Assembly: GCF_026212465.1 (NCBI RefSeq)
Contig: NC_080059.1
Location: 11,895,329-11,959,328 of the forward strand
Source: Amaranthus tricolor
Lineage: Eukaryota; Streptophyta; Magnoliopsida; Caryophyllales; Amaranthaceae
Direction of reading: 5' to 3'
DNA: 64,000 nt
Numbering within the stretch: position 1 is the first letter of the stretch; each line of letters begins with the position of its first letter. The notes below the pieces were generated by a model. That model saw nothing but the letters and a program-made list of their open reading frames with translations, did not search any database and was not told the origin of the DNA. Of this stretch, positions 12,601-24,850 are shown piece by piece. Both the position numbers and the translations under genes were made by a program.

Positions 12601-14399
12601 GGACAACAGGGATGACAAAAAAATGACTGGATAAGCACTCAGAAACAACAAAAGAAAGAGCAAATATAATGGAACAGAACTATTCTAATAAACAAAGAAT
12701 ACCTCTGTTCCACCACCAGTGTTAAGCCGACCAACCTCACCCCCACAAGCGGTGACACGTTCTCGCCTGATTGGAAAGTTGAAACAAAAGATGAATGAGC
12801 AGCACCTATTAAAGGTTGACTAGCATTGTAACATAAGTTATGCCCAGGACATACTCTTGAACATTGCTTTCAAGCCTGTGATCAGCTGATAAGCAAAATA
12901 TATCACCTTCAGCAGATTCAAAAATGCAACGAGAGTCCCCGACAGATGCTACAGTTATAGACCATCCTTCAATAATCGCAAAGGTAACAGTAGTTCCCGA
13001 TGCATGTCCTGAGTGTTAAACATCCAAAAAAGTTACATATTTGACAATATCCTACAACTACAAGCTACTTGATCCATCCCAGCAATGACATTTCCTTTCA
13101 CAATATGCCACAAGCAACGTCAGTTTTTGAAGCTATACTACAATCAACATTTTCACCAAAATATGACTGTCGTTTTTCGTTGAAGCACGAGTGACCTATC
13201 AAGCAAAAAATTCAATTATGGGGTTGATGTCCTATCAACGAAGACAGCTTTGGTCTAAAACACACCTAATATCATTATTAGTATCAATGTCAATGTCAAT
13301 GTCAATGTCATGGTTGAATATTAAGCATGCAACACAATGTCAAAGCCTTAATCTCAATAAAAACAAATCAATATGAGAAATCGTCGCTAATAAAGATTAG
13401 TTTTATTCGTATCTAGCTAATACTAATAGTGTTCCAACTAAGAAAATAAAAACACACTTTGTATTACACAAGCTCTTAAGAAAAACAAAATTCTACTTCA
13501 TTCAGTAAACTGGAGTTTATTATTTTAAAAAAAATCAAATAAAAATGTTTACCTTTCTCCAAAAACTCTTTATCAGTTTTGACAAATCCAGCAACCAGAG
13601 CCCTGGGAAGAGCAGCTACCCAATCATCTCGATTAAGATCCGTAGGTATCGCTTTTAAAACATTACTTAAAAGATTTTCTTTGGCATATATTGCAGCTGC
13701 GGTTCCATTATGTCCATCAAACAACTGCAGTAAACAAAATTACTTCCATTAATCTCATTCAACAACAGCTTTTGGCCCACAACTAACACATCAAATTTAA
13801 TTCAGATTAATCCATACAAAAGTCATCCAGTAATCAACTAATCCACACACAATTAACTAGATGAAAATCAGAATTCCTTTCATAAAAGTCAAAATTACAT
13901 CAATCACATTCAACTACAGTTTTCAGCCTATAATCAAAAACATATCAAATTTAATTGATTTACTAATACAAAAACCATCCATTAACCAGCTACAACAATG
14001 CCAAATACTTAATTCTGAAGAGACTGAGTCGGTTACATGATACATCTTTCCCAACGGTTGTCCACATGAATCTGTTTTTCTATTCATTTCAATCTTCTAT
14101 AACAATTAACTAACTAATCCAAACAAATTTATGAATGAAGATCAGATTTCCTTAAATAAACTTCAAAACCATGTCAACCAACAAAAAAAAGAAGATTTTA
14201 CCCCAAAAACTGAAAAAGTGGCGACACCCTCTCCAACAATTCGTTGACATTCAGTTTTTAAAAGCGTGAAATCCTCGCCTTTCTTGCTTTGATTAGCCTG
14301 ACCATAAGAAAGTTCTGGATTTTCAATTTTCTCACTGTTTTGCTCCCTTCTTAACAATACCGATAAAGGTACAGTTTGATGGTCGCCTCTCGACGCCAT
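9657..14399 (-). CDS. Protein phosphatase 2C (plant PP2C, At1g47380/PP2C12-like)
   Basis: A Mg/Mn-dependent serine/threonine phosphatase, 427 aa. Coding exons in reading order: 14399-14202, 13724-13553, 13008-12855, 12766-12703, 12205-12098, 10802-10677, 10376-10141, 9970-9771, 9682-9657. They sum to 1284 bp, every junction uses GT/AG, and the phase closes at TAG. Family motifs are visible: KKGED near residue 40, DGHNG at 69-73, SVGDSRC, DHR, SRSIGD, SDGVWD and LRDDTTC, so the metal-binding aspartates are present. After the catalytic domain comes a Lys-rich linker and a Cys-rich C-terminus (C-x2-C in FMCAICQ, C-x2-C in LCQSCQ), ending in a Ser/Asp tail. Length and layout match the Arabidopsis PP2C12-type proteins (about 428 aa, from memory), which lack the usual RxxMED start motif. 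Substrates are unknown. The last exon encodes only eight residues. Intron 5 is 1.3 kb. Confidence 0.93.
11090..11310. repeat. Duplicated block in PP2C intron 5
   Basis: Two direct copies of a ~45-bp block (core ATGAAGTTGTAT then AACTTCTTATGATAG) occur at about 11164-11212 and 11245-11290. Both lie between related CGCCCGAGG and CGCCCGGGG boxes. It looks like a small partially duplicated MITE; there is no coding content. Confidence 0.45.
13283..13312. repeat. Hexanucleotide microsatellite in a PP2C intron
   Basis: About four to five tandem copies of TCAATG lie within PP2C intron 2. It has no obvious function and may be polymorphic. Confidence 0.8.
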
Positions 14400-14760
14400 C
14401 GTCTTCGCTTTTTCCCAAAAAACGAATCAATAACGGAAATCCACAAGCCAACCCACAGAACCTGTCTTCAATGCATAGAAAACTTTCTGCATTATTATTC
14501 ACAAACAAAATATCATCAAATATTATAAAAATATAAATTCGAATGTGAAAGTTGGAAAAAATAATCGAATTTACCAGGAAATGGAGAAAAGGAAGATCGA
14601 AACGGCGGCTAGACGGAGAGAGGAGAAGATACGGTGGTGATGATGACGGATTGAGTTGATCGTGAAACGAGGATCCCGGCCAAGGGGAGAAATTCCATTG
14701 TTGAATGAGAGAAAATAATGTGGGGGAAGGGAATGGAGGGGAAGAGAAGGAAAGTGCGAA
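14400..14760 (-). promoter_or_regulatory. PP2C 5' leader with an intron, and promoter
   Basis: On the minus strand a probable leader exon ends at 14575 (CCTG followed by GTAA), an 88-bp intron spans 14574-14487 with acceptor TAATGCAG, and the second leader exon runs 14486-14400 to the ATG. The leader exon is rich in CT (complement of 14575-14760). No clear TATA box was fixed. The left edge of the CYP51 duplication lies at 14874, only about 110-130 bp upstream of the inferred transcription start, so the promoter may end in duplicated DNA. Confidence 0.6.
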
Positions 14761-15539
14761 AATGGAAGATTGTGCTGCTTCGCTAATTTATTTTTTTTTA
14801 TTTTGGGCTTTATTTTTTATACGTGTATAAGTTTTTGTATACTCATCCAGTGTTCGAGTAGTATTACTTTCGTAATTTGGTGGTTTATATAAAGTTACAT
14901 TTTTAGTTGGTTTAAGACGCGATCCTCTCAATTTTGATATAAGATGGATAGCTTAATCAGTTGAAAAATAGTTTTTTTTCAATATGTACATAATGCTTTA
15001 TCTATTTAAGATTATAATTAATATTTTTAAGGTTAAAATTAATTTTTTGATTGACCATTTTAAGGTCTGAATTGATCATTTTTTGATTAAAATTACAAAA
15101 ATTTTGATCCAAAAAGCATTCATTTGTTAGAATATTTTAAGGTCTGAATTGATCAATTTTGATCGAAATTTAAATTTTTATAACAAAGCAGCCATAAACT
15201 CTTGATCATTTCCAAGACCATTCATCGAATGATTTGGCGAAACATAACTCGAGGTCGACACTTCCACCGAACTTCACATTAAAGATAAGCAAACACTATA
15301 CCTACAACTTTATTTTCAAGTCCATTATAAACAGAAACTGTTGAGGAAAAAGTAATATCACTATTTATTGATCGATGATTAAAGAGTACAAGTATTCTTA
15401 TGTTCCATTATAACCATTATGTTGCATTGAATAATAGTACTTATATTGTGTAATGTTTTAAAACTATATTGATAGTGTTATTAATCATTTATTTGTTGTT
15501 TAAAATCAATCTATAGAATGATAGAATAATACATTAATA

Positions 15540-15798
15540 CTCCCTCCAATTTAGCACTAACGTCTCATTTGCTTTTTGAACACTATTCATCACTTACTCT
15601 TAATTTGTATTTTATTATTAATCTACAAGTTAAAACATAGTCATGTAGGATCTTGTTTGATTCGTCTTAATGCAAGGATTATTCATATTAACTTTCCATG
15701 ATTTTTAATAATGCACAATTAGAGATATTAAGGATTGAATAAGTGCATTGGATAGAGTGCATAAAGTAAATGAGACGTTAGTGCTGAATTGGAGGGAG
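15540..15798. mobile_element. Stowaway-like MITE (unit A copy)
   Basis: A 259-bp element with terminal inverted repeats starting CTCCCTCCAATTTAGCACTA and a complementary right end finishing GGAGGGAG, flanked by a TA target-site duplication (15538-15539 and 15799-15800). It has no coding capacity. TIR sequence and TA target fit the Tc1/mariner-derived Stowaway group. The same element is in unit B at 37378-37636, so it predates the duplication. Confidence 0.85.
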
Positions 15799-15939
15799 TA
15801 TCATTTTATTAAACTCCGTTATGAAATAGTGAAAACAAAACCATATTTAGGTAGAAATTGATCAGTTTAACGTCAAATTTGATCACTTATAGGTCAAATT
15901 TGAAATTTTTTTATTTTTAATTGATCTGTACAAGGTTTA

Positions 15940-18280
15940 CTTTAAGTTGAAATTGATATTTTCAAGGTTAAAATTGATAAATGCCCAGAAAATGAAAAAA
16001 CGAGAAAAAGTATGTAAGACATTTACACATTTGAATTGGATAAGCCCAAATTGATGATCTCATAATAGGACCGTCTCAGCCAAGTTTTTGTGTTACATAT
16101 TAAAGTATATTAAATCTCATTTGAGATGGTTATGAGAGATTATGTTGAATAAGTTGGCCCATTTCAAAAAAAAATAAAAAAAATACTTAAGACAAGAAAA
16201 TTGCGGAAAAAAATTTAATATTGTAATGTTTAAATTCCACTGATATTTCAAATTTAGTTTAATCAAAATTGCCTTTATTTTCTTCCTTACATTGTTTGTA
16301 ATTTGTTTGTTTACTTCTTCCTAACTAACATTTAATTTTTTTCATTTTATGGATTTCTATTGTTATTATGTTTTTTTGGAATCTTTTCCTTATATATTGC
16401 TTTTTTACAACATATTTTCAAGTTTACGTGGGTCATAAATATATTTCCCACAGTACTGTTCACATAACATTGATGTTTTTTTAAAAAAATGCTCCATAAA
16501 ACCGCCACCTATAGTAGCGATTTGATGCAAAGCATAAGTCGCCACCTGAAGCAAAGGTTCATGAGAGTTTTTATTTTTTTTAAAAAAGTAAGAAAACTAC
16601 CACTTCAAATGGTGGTTTGATCTTGGGATAAAATTTTGTGATAATATCCATCATTTAATCTTGAAAATCTGCAGGTGAAATATCCATCATTTATAAATAG
16701 TTTAATGACTGTTAGCATTCAGATAATTTACCATCATTTATTATATATATACGCAATTATTAGAATTTTAAGATGATAAATTTTGTTAAGTGAATCTCTT
16801 AAGGAATACATTCATAATGTATTCAAACTATGTTCTTGGTCAAATAAAATGTCTTATCAGTTGAAAAGTAATTATCATTTTAGATAAGTCATAAACATAA
16901 CTACAATAAAAACATTTAACTTGTGAAGAAAATTATAACCATGTAATTTTTCATTATGCATGTAAGAAAAATATTTTACTACTTTGGTTGAATGATCATA
17001 ACACTTTATGTCAAATAAAAGTATAATTGTTATGTAAATATCACTTTGTTTTATGATATTTATATACTAGAAAAAACAATCAAATGTTTCATTATATTTT
17101 TAAAATTACTTTTTCTTACAAGGACTTTCCAAGTCACGATTAGTTGCTACACTGTTGACAAAAGACTTACATTGAAAAAAAAAAGAGCAAATTCAAAAGA
17201 CAAAAGACTTACATTGAAAAAAAAAAAAAGCAAATTCAAAAGACAATATTGGTCTTCAATCTACTTCACTATCTTCAACAGGTGTACATTCATTTGATTT
17301 CACTACTAGCATTTACCATCCCTCACTTATTCTGCTATTTTATGTCTCCTCTAAAACATTTTTTTGTGTTTTCTTTTGGGGATGGGGGTGGGTACATGTT
17401 GGTAGTTTTTAAAGATTCAAACGTTGTTGAACCTCAACCCACCGTATTCAAGAAGATAATTGCAATGAAGTTGATTAAATTAGTTGAATGATTGATCTTA
17501 TGAACAAAGAAGAGATTCAGTGAAAGAAACTTTTTTTTTTAGGGTTTCAGCATAATGAAAGCAGTATGAAGCTGCTGTGTTTTATTACCCGAGCATAACC
17601 GCCACTTGAGATGGCGGTTTCCATAGCATTATTTTTTTTTTAAATTAAAACCCCATTAATGCAAAACGCTTTTCCAAAAAACGGTTTGGTTCAATTTTCA
17701 AATAAAATCGCTTTGTGAAGTGGCGGTTTACTTTTAAAAAGGAAAAAAATATATTTTCAGTACTGTCCTACATGGACAGTATATAGGGAAATAATTTTCT
17801 GAATAATGTAAAGTTGGAAATATTTATTATAAAAGCTATATTTATAGAAAAGGTTCGTTTTTTGTGGATATATGGAATTTTTTTGGGTTTAATTTCATAT
17901 TATTTTTATTTTTTTCCACGAATTCTTTCTTCTATATCATATTTTCAGATATGGAACCTTCTACTAATGCTCATTATTCTTTTGAGGACGACGAAGCTCT
18001 TGCTATTGTTATATAAAAATCGAAAATATAGTTCACAATGTGAAAGATGTTGTTTCAAAGAGGAAGGATGGTTTTTCTCAGATAAGTTGAAGTATCTGAG
18101 TCAAAGCCTAAGGCTAAGAGGGCAAAATTAAACATTGTGAAGTTGGAAACTCAATGGGGAACATAAGTTTAAACTATGACTAATCCTATGTGAAATTTCA
18201 ATGGAGTATCACTATGTCGGAATAATCAAAATCACTTATCCTATATCTAATATATGTATCAAAATTAAGTTAAATTTGCC
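15940..18280. other. Unit A-specific 2.3-kb segment
   Basis: Unit B passes directly from the equivalent of 15938 to that of about 18283, so this is either an insertion in A or a deletion in B. It holds several short inverted boxes of the form CCGCCACTTGAGATGGCGG (16502-16560, 16600-16615, 17588-17612, 17715-17728) and related ACAGTACTGT/ACTGTCC sites near 16450 and 17760. Open frames 17046-17297, 17249-17491 and 17814-18131 have no recognisable domain. It may be a decayed transposable element, but I could not find clean ends or a target-site duplication. Confidence 0.5.
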
Positions 18281-18284
18281 AAAT

Positions 18285-18707
18285 TACTATTTTTAGATTC
18301 GTTTTAGACATGTAGATCGGAGTCTAGATCTAGATCCCCTCTCTGAACGGATCTATATCGGAGTCCATCGAGACTCGGTCTAGATACAACATGTGTTAGA
18401 ATTCACAAAATTAAGATAGTATTGAACAAATAATATGATTCACTACAACAATTACGTAGCATTTCAACCAAAATAGAGCAGTGACTGGTGAATTTCAAAA
18501 TTCACGAAATAACAAGATATTTCTGGAAATTCACAGAACCTAAATAAACATAAGAAATACAACCAAATCCAACTATTTTATGGAAAAGGGCTTTAAAGGC
18601 ATAAAATAGATCAGATGAATCTTTGAAAAAGAAAGAGTTCTTACTTCTTAGCCAAACTGACATCCAGCAAACCTAATCTTTTACTTAGGCTATAACCCAT
18701 CATCAAA
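18285..18707 (-). other. CYP51-A 3' untranslated and downstream region
   Basis: This stretch is shared with unit B (37790-38210). It contains the 3' untranslated region downstream of the CYP51-A stop codon. No coding frame is seen. Confidence 0.5.
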
Positions 18708-21501
18708 TCAGTCAACAAGAAGCTTTTTTCTCTTGTATCTCACCATCACCTTCCCCTTTACGCCCACCACCATAGCGTTCCAGTCGATCTCTGGGAATGG
18801 AGAAATTAGTTCAAACTCAAAGTTCCTCAGAAGATGGCTCCATATAGCCTTTATTTGCAAATAAGCAAAAGGCTCTCCAAGGCATCCATGCCTACCGCCT
18901 CCAAAAGAAATGTACGAGAACTGTCCTGCTAACTTGTCCTCGTCCCTCCCAGGGCCAAAACGATCAGGGTCGTAGCTGTCTGGATCTTGGTATATATGTG
19001 AGAGACGGTTTGCAACTGCTGGCGAGGTGGCAACAATATGACCCTTTGGAATGTCATATTCTTTACCGTCTTGTGTAGTCACACTGAAATCACTGTGCGA
19101 CTGGCGGAGTAACATAATCAATGGAGGATGAAGTCTAAGCGCTTCTTTGATGCATCGATGCAAGACTTCCATCTCGGATAAAACATCATGATCTACATAC
19201 TCCCCGTGCTTCTTCATTATAGTTTTCTGCTCTTCAACAACAGCAGAAAGGAATTTCTTGTATTGAAGAAGGTAAGCTCCAGTCCATGTAGATGTAATGG
19301 AACTGGTATGTTGACCAGCAAATAGTGCAGCAATAAGAAGACCTGTCACCTCTCCTTCAGTCGTACCACGACCATCTTTGTACTTCGAATCAATAAAGCA
19401 CTGCAACATGTCATTTTCACATTTACCAGACGATTTTCGAGAGCATATAATGCTTGAGAAGATCTCTGCAAGTTTCTTACGGGCTCTATCACGACGACGA
19501 TGAGCAGGTATAGGCAGGTATGGAAACATAACACTAATAGGTTGCATCCCATTATCAAGATCATGAAATAGGGCAGATACATCATCAAAGAGTTTGTCAC
19601 GAACTTCACGACCCAAGAGACATCTACTAGCAGTCAAAATAATAAGATGCTCCAGCTCGTATTTCAAATCAACCTCCCCAGAATCACCCCACTTGGAAAA
19701 GTAGTCCTGCAAAAAAAAAATCATTCAGCTTTATACGGTTTCCATCAGAGAGTAGGCTTAAAAATCTTATTTCACCTTCGTAACACAGTTACAAAAGTTC
19801 GATAACAGTGCAACCAGGCAGCGGCAGCTATATACTAAAGCAACTGTAAGTAAGAATCAGAGACATAATACAAACACGATTGAAGTATTAAGTCTAAAGT
19901 GAAATTCAAGCTGTCTACACTGTTTTACTCGTATTTTATATGTTTTTGCCCAAGATTGGAACACCGCAATTCTCTGATGAAAACTCGGATACACCGAATC
20001 ATTGGTAACTCAGACTCTCAGTTCTTCTGATAATTTTTGGACTTATTTAATGCTTGCTGAGCAGAATTTCCAACAAGCTGTTATGCCCTAAATACGCGGA
20101 TAAACAACAGCTACAAAGTGAAACATATTTTTTAAAGGGCATGCAGTCTTAGAGATGAAGAGTATATCAGCAAAGGACTGATAAATTTGGACATTTGTGC
20201 TCACGTGAGAATATGAGATGCTCAGAGACCACAATGTCTTAAAAAATTTCATATCATGTTTAATTTTAGAGCAAGATACACTGTAAAGGGCATTTTCTAG
20301 GATGAGGCCACAGAAGAAAAATATTAGTTACATGAAAAAAACAGTGCTCAATGATTTGTATTGAACACGAGTAATAAAACATTATTAAGGGGAAATATTT
20401 CTGTTTGAGATAGGCATGAGAATCGATATGACTAGTCATCAACGTTCCATTAAACTAACGCATTACATGGTTCCCACTTAAGCGGAGTTTTGAGAGTAAA
20501 CTGTACACAAACTAACCCTTGATAGTGATAACAATATAATAGGCAATATGACGTGATGTAAACATCAGACAATTATGCACAGCAACAAAGTATCCTGGTC
20601 CGCTGGTCAACATGAACCGTATTTGAGTGTGGAATAGGTAACTGATCATTGCTAAATGCTGGCTAGGTCAATAATTCAGCAGTAAAATGTGCAAGACCGC
20701 AATAGGTAGAACACACACTTCAAATAGAACATATAACAAAGCCGGTTAGGTAGATAATTCAGCAGTAAAACATGCAATGCCGAATCAAAACCATACAACA
20801 ACAATGCCAAAGTCTTGATCCCAACAATACATGTTTGGCTTCAAGAACCAAAACAAATTAGCGTGGGAAATCGTAATAAGTTATAACATATCACTTCTCC
20901 CTAAAGACACATTATTTTCTAGAGCCTATGCTGGTATTCCATCATTCACCAGTTTATAGTTTTTCAGGGAACAATGATAATACTGAAAGATAAGAGAAGG
21001 CAAGTGTGATAGAATAAGGTGAAATACCTGAGCTTCCGTAACCATCTGATCAACATAACCCTTAAGCTTATTGGCTCGAAGAGCCTCAGTGAAGAAGCGA
21101 AATTGCTCCTGGCGAATGGAATAGTCTACATCAAAGACCACACCAGGTCCAAATGTCGGGACATTAAAGCGATAAACCTCCTGCTGACTAAGATCAGTCT
21201 CAGAAGCCTTAAAAAAGTGAGCAGACACCTCAGGGCCAATTAAGAAGGTAATATTCTTATGGACAAGATTCAAGGTAAATACACTTCCAAGCTTTGGGTA
21301 CTCCTGCTTCAACATAGCAATGGGTCCCTTTAGGAAACGAAGGAGGCCACCAATTACAGGAGGAAAGGCTTTTATCACAGGAGGAAGGCGTTTTCGTGAT
21401 CTTGGCATTATGAGGACAGATATTAATTTGGCAGCTATAAGAGTTGCCACAATGAGAAGCCCTACATTAAGAAACTTGCTGTCCATGACCTCCATCTCCA
21501 T
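18708..21501 (-). CDS. CYP51-A, sterol 14-alpha-demethylase (obtusifoliol 14-demethylase)
   Basis: An ER-bound P450 that removes the 14-alpha methyl group from obtusifoliol in plant sterol synthesis. Coding exon 1 is 21501-21028 (158 codons), the intron is 21027-19707 (1321 bp, GT/AG, phase 0), and exon 2 is 19706-18708 (332 codons plus TGA): 490 aa. The start is the first ATG (MEMEVMDSK); frame extension beyond it begins at a TTG and crosses a likely acceptor. Visible parts: N-terminal membrane anchor (about 10-32), basic then Pro-rich hinge (RLPPVIKAFPP), the CYP51 B-C loop signature YRFNVPTFGPGVVFD at 110-124, I-helix AGQHTSS, K-helix EALR, PDRF, and the heme loop FGGGRHGCLGE with Cys about 433. 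Length agrees with Arabidopsis CYP51 (about 488 aa, from memory). It keeps the usual His at 95. Confidence 0.96.
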
Positions 21502-22560
21502 GTTTGTTCTGGCTTGATAAGCTAACAACTGGGAATCAAGTAAAATGACAAAACATAAGTTAATTATACTTGGAACAAAATTCTTGCAGAATTACAACTT
21601 GGAATGATTACAAAAAAAAAAAAGTGAAGTATTAAAAGTCCTCAACTTGATACCATCATTTCTCAAATGATTTACTACCCATTTGGAGATCACAAATTCT
21701 TAATTGAGACAGTCTCATGATGAGACCATCTCATCTTTATTGTGTTGGTCTATGTACATTTAGTGAGTTAAAATGGTCACTTACAATTTTAAAGTGATTA
21801 ATGAGAGAAATAGACTAATTATATGACCCTTCTCAAAGTGAGACAGTGTCATACAAGACGAGTTGTTTTGAGATAGATTAAAACCCATTATAATGCAGAT
21901 GAATCAGTAGCTACAAGTCATTCATTCACACAAAATAAACCCATCTAAGGACAGAACCTACCCTAAAAACAGACATCTACTGAGATCCAAGACAAATAAA
22001 ACGAAGAATACAAATTCCTCCATGTATTTCAATTGAAATAAACTTTTTTTGTAATGTATCAAAATCAATAGGACAAACGGAACACTATAAAACAAGAAAT
22101 AAATTATCATAAAATACAAATTACTGAAACAAAGTAGCAATGACCAAACACATTATTTACCAAAACTCAATATAATCAATAACTCCTATTCAAATCAATA
22201 CTCTAAAATAATCAAATAAGCAAAAGAAAAAAGGTTTCATTATTGTATTAAAGCATTAAGAAGATAAACAAAACATATCAATGCATCGATGATATCGAAT
22301 CAGAAAAAAAGTGAGATTATTGAGAGACATTACAGATTGAAGAAAAGAGCACATATCAAAACTTACATGAAACAATAGCGGATTAAACTAAGCAGCAAAA
22401 TTATATAGAAGCATGATTAACAAGTTGAAATAGATTAATGAAAAAAGACAGAAACAAAGAGAAGAGAGTGAGAAGAATTACCTAGATCATGAAGAAATGA
22501 AATGTAGGATTGGAAAGAAAAAGTGGAAATTAACAATCAAAATGCTACAGCCTAAAGCCC
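21502..22560 (-). promoter_or_regulatory. CYP51-A leader: 5'-UTR intron and upstream exon
   Basis: An acceptor TTGATTCCCAG precedes the leader at 21528, and a good donor CAT/GTAAGT sits at 22366, giving a leader intron 22366-21529 of 838 bp that is shared with CYP51-B. Upstream of 22371 the sequence has no match in unit B. A TATATAATT-like box lies near 22404-22413 on the minus strand, and an alternative donor CTAG/GTAATT lies near 22482, so the true first exon is uncertain. The intron carries a dispersed GAGACAGTCTC repeat at about 21690-21865. Confidence 0.55.
21690..21865. repeat. Dispersed GAGACAGTCTC repeat in CYP51-A leader intron
   Basis: Terminal-like boxes GAGACAGTCTCATGATGAGA and GTGAGACAGTGTCATAC bracket a stretch whose interior matches 41192-41336 (unit B, shortened) and 46496-46625 (before the PAH gene). 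It is probably a small MITE family; target-site duplications were not resolved. Confidence 0.5.
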
Positions 22561-23415
22561 GTGGTAGGCACTAAGTGGTCACTCTCAATCCACTTGGCAA
22601 TGTTTTTGTTTTTCATTTAGTGCCTCGTAAATGAAGAATAGGTGGCAGTATTGGGCTGATTAAGTGTATAATTACGATATTAAAGTAATTATCTGTATTT
22701 TTAAGATCATAATTTACTGTATTAAAGTGATTATTTTTTATAGTATTGAATAGATTAAATAATTACTTATAATCTTAAAGTGATTACTCACGATCTAAAG
22801 TGATCAATTAGAGAAATTGTCTATTTATTCAAACTTATTGGTTGTTTTTTACTCCCTCCGTATACATTTTACTCTATAACATAATTTGATGTTTTATATT
22901 ATTTGGAATGATTATATTTTAAGTTATGAAAATACCTAATTAGTTATTTTAAACAAAATTTCAGTTGATTTTATTATTTTTACACATTAACCGCGAGTTT
23001 ACAATATATAAAACCATGTATCAATTTTCATTTTAGTTCGTCCCATCGATTTTATGCCTCATTTGTTTGGAATGGTCTCACATTTCTTTTATTATTTCAT
23101 ATAAGCTTTCTTTTTTTCTCCTCATCTTAGGCTTTGTTTGGTTCAACTGATTTTTACTGATTGAAACTGATTTTATTTACTAAAATTAATTTTTACGAAT
23201 TTGAATTGATATTTACAGATTAAAATTAATTTTTAGTTATAAATTATAACTAAATTTTACTAATTAAAACCTTAACTCTTATCATTCACTTTTTTTGTCT
23301 TATTTTTCATTTTAATTTCGCAATAAATTTTTTCAATTTTACACCTTGTGAAAAATAAAAGAATGTAGAGCTAATAGTGTTTTACGCCCAAAACACAAAC
23401 ACAAATGAGGATGTC
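22371..23415. other. Unit A-specific sequence upstream of CYP51-A
   Basis: No equivalent exists in unit B, where 206 unrelated bases replace it. No gene is seen. It contains half of a Stowaway-type end (CTCCCTCCGTATACATTTTA near 22853) and runs of AAGTGATTA-like blocks at 22680-22810. It should contain the CYP51-A promoter. Confidence 0.5.
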
Positions 23416-24170
23416 TGTTAAATTGTGGGCGCCAGACGGATTGTGTCCCGATCAACTAGTAGTGATTTGTTCTGCTTAATTATTATTATTAGTCATTCAG
23501 ATCTAATCTTATTCTTGACCACCATGGTATTATAATAAACAACGCTTTTAATTGAGAGTTAGGTCTTATCTCAATTGGGGTGTGTACTATTAATTTATAT
23601 TTAATTTATAATGCCCTTGCTCTAGCCTTTTTTTTGTCTGTATATTCCGTAAAAAAATAAAAATATTTGTAAATTATAGTCTTTAAATTTAGAGTTGTTG
23701 CAAATTATAGACACAATTTTATTTTTGCTAATTGCAGCATTCAACTTACCAAAGTGAACACCATTACAACCAAGTCATCGAATTTTATTGAATCATTTTC
23801 GAAATACCATTTGACTTTCCCAAAAAGCCAAAGGGACTAAGAAGTCGATCAAAGGGTATTTTGTGAAAATTCACTGGAATACAATAACTTAGCTGCAATA
23901 GTATTCACTTTGACAAATTAAAGACAGTAATTCGCAAAAATAAAACTTTGAGATTGTAATTCGTAAAAGTCAAAGGCTTTATTTGTCGTCATCCTTTGTA
24001 TTATGCCACCAATTTTAGTTCATAAATATTTCAACTTTGACCCTCCATCCTCAAATAGTCTCTCAATTCAATATCTCTTTTGGAATCCGACTAAAATTTC
24101 GATTTCTTGCAATTTTATTTTCAAGGTATTAAGTGTTGTTTCGTATTTTTCAAAAAATAAAAACAAAATT

Positions 24171-24233
24171 AGGCAAGTCATACAAAATGGGCAACTTGCC
24201 TAGGTCAAGTTGCCCATTTTGTATCATTTGCCT
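24171..24233. repeat. Near-perfect short hairpin (unit A)
   Basis: Two 28-base arms (24171-24198 and 24206-24233) pair at 26 of 28 positions around the centre CCTAGGT; the arm core is ACAAAATGGGCAACTTG. It is also present in unit B at 42820-42882 with 27 of 28 pairs. It could be a tiny palindromic transposon remnant or a structured transcript element; no promoter was identified. Confidence 0.8.
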
Positions 24234-24322
24234 AGTTTTTCCCCTTTTATATTTTAGTTTTTGTTAAATTTTATTATAATTACATGTTATATTATTATTA
24301 ATTAATTATTTGTTCAATTATT

Positions 24323-24779
24323 TGTAACATCCTCAGAATAGGTCAGACTTTTAAAAACACATTTAATGAAAAACACGAGCCAAAACCTACTCATGGGAGT
24401 GTTACCGCCACATCTATTTCTAATAAAATAAATGTAAGGCTTAACGACTAAGAAATAACTTAATAATTTTAAATCCAACAAAGGGTTTTACAACATAAGA
24501 AAAGACTGAAACGTAATCTGTGTCCATATAAAATTTAAACAACCTAAGGTAAAATTTAAACTGAAATACGACCCTAATAAAAACTATATTTCTAAGTGAT
24601 CCTCACCCCACGATTCCCACGCAATCGATAACCTGCAACATAAGAATGCAAGAAAAACAAGGGGAAAACTCCCAAAATCAGAAAATTGAGTAATTCCAAC
24701 TCCATCCCGTAGAACGATTAAGTTTGAAAAGGATTTAAGAAAATAAAATATAATCAAAATGGAAAATAATTTTTAAAAA

Positions 24780-24850
<71 letters not shown>

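Noticed and set aside
21019..21517. Plus-strand open frames opposite CYP51 exon 1 (also 40516-41014)
   Set aside because: They are antisense shadows of the CYP51 coding sequence.
21502..21528. Extending CYP51-A upstream of MEMEV by nine codons
   Set aside because: The upstream frame begins at a TTG, not an ATG, and starts right at a probable splice acceptor, so it is leader.
24003..24203. Open frame 24003-24203 and its partner 42652-42906
   Set aside because: They run into the hairpin repeat, differ in length between units and show no domain.
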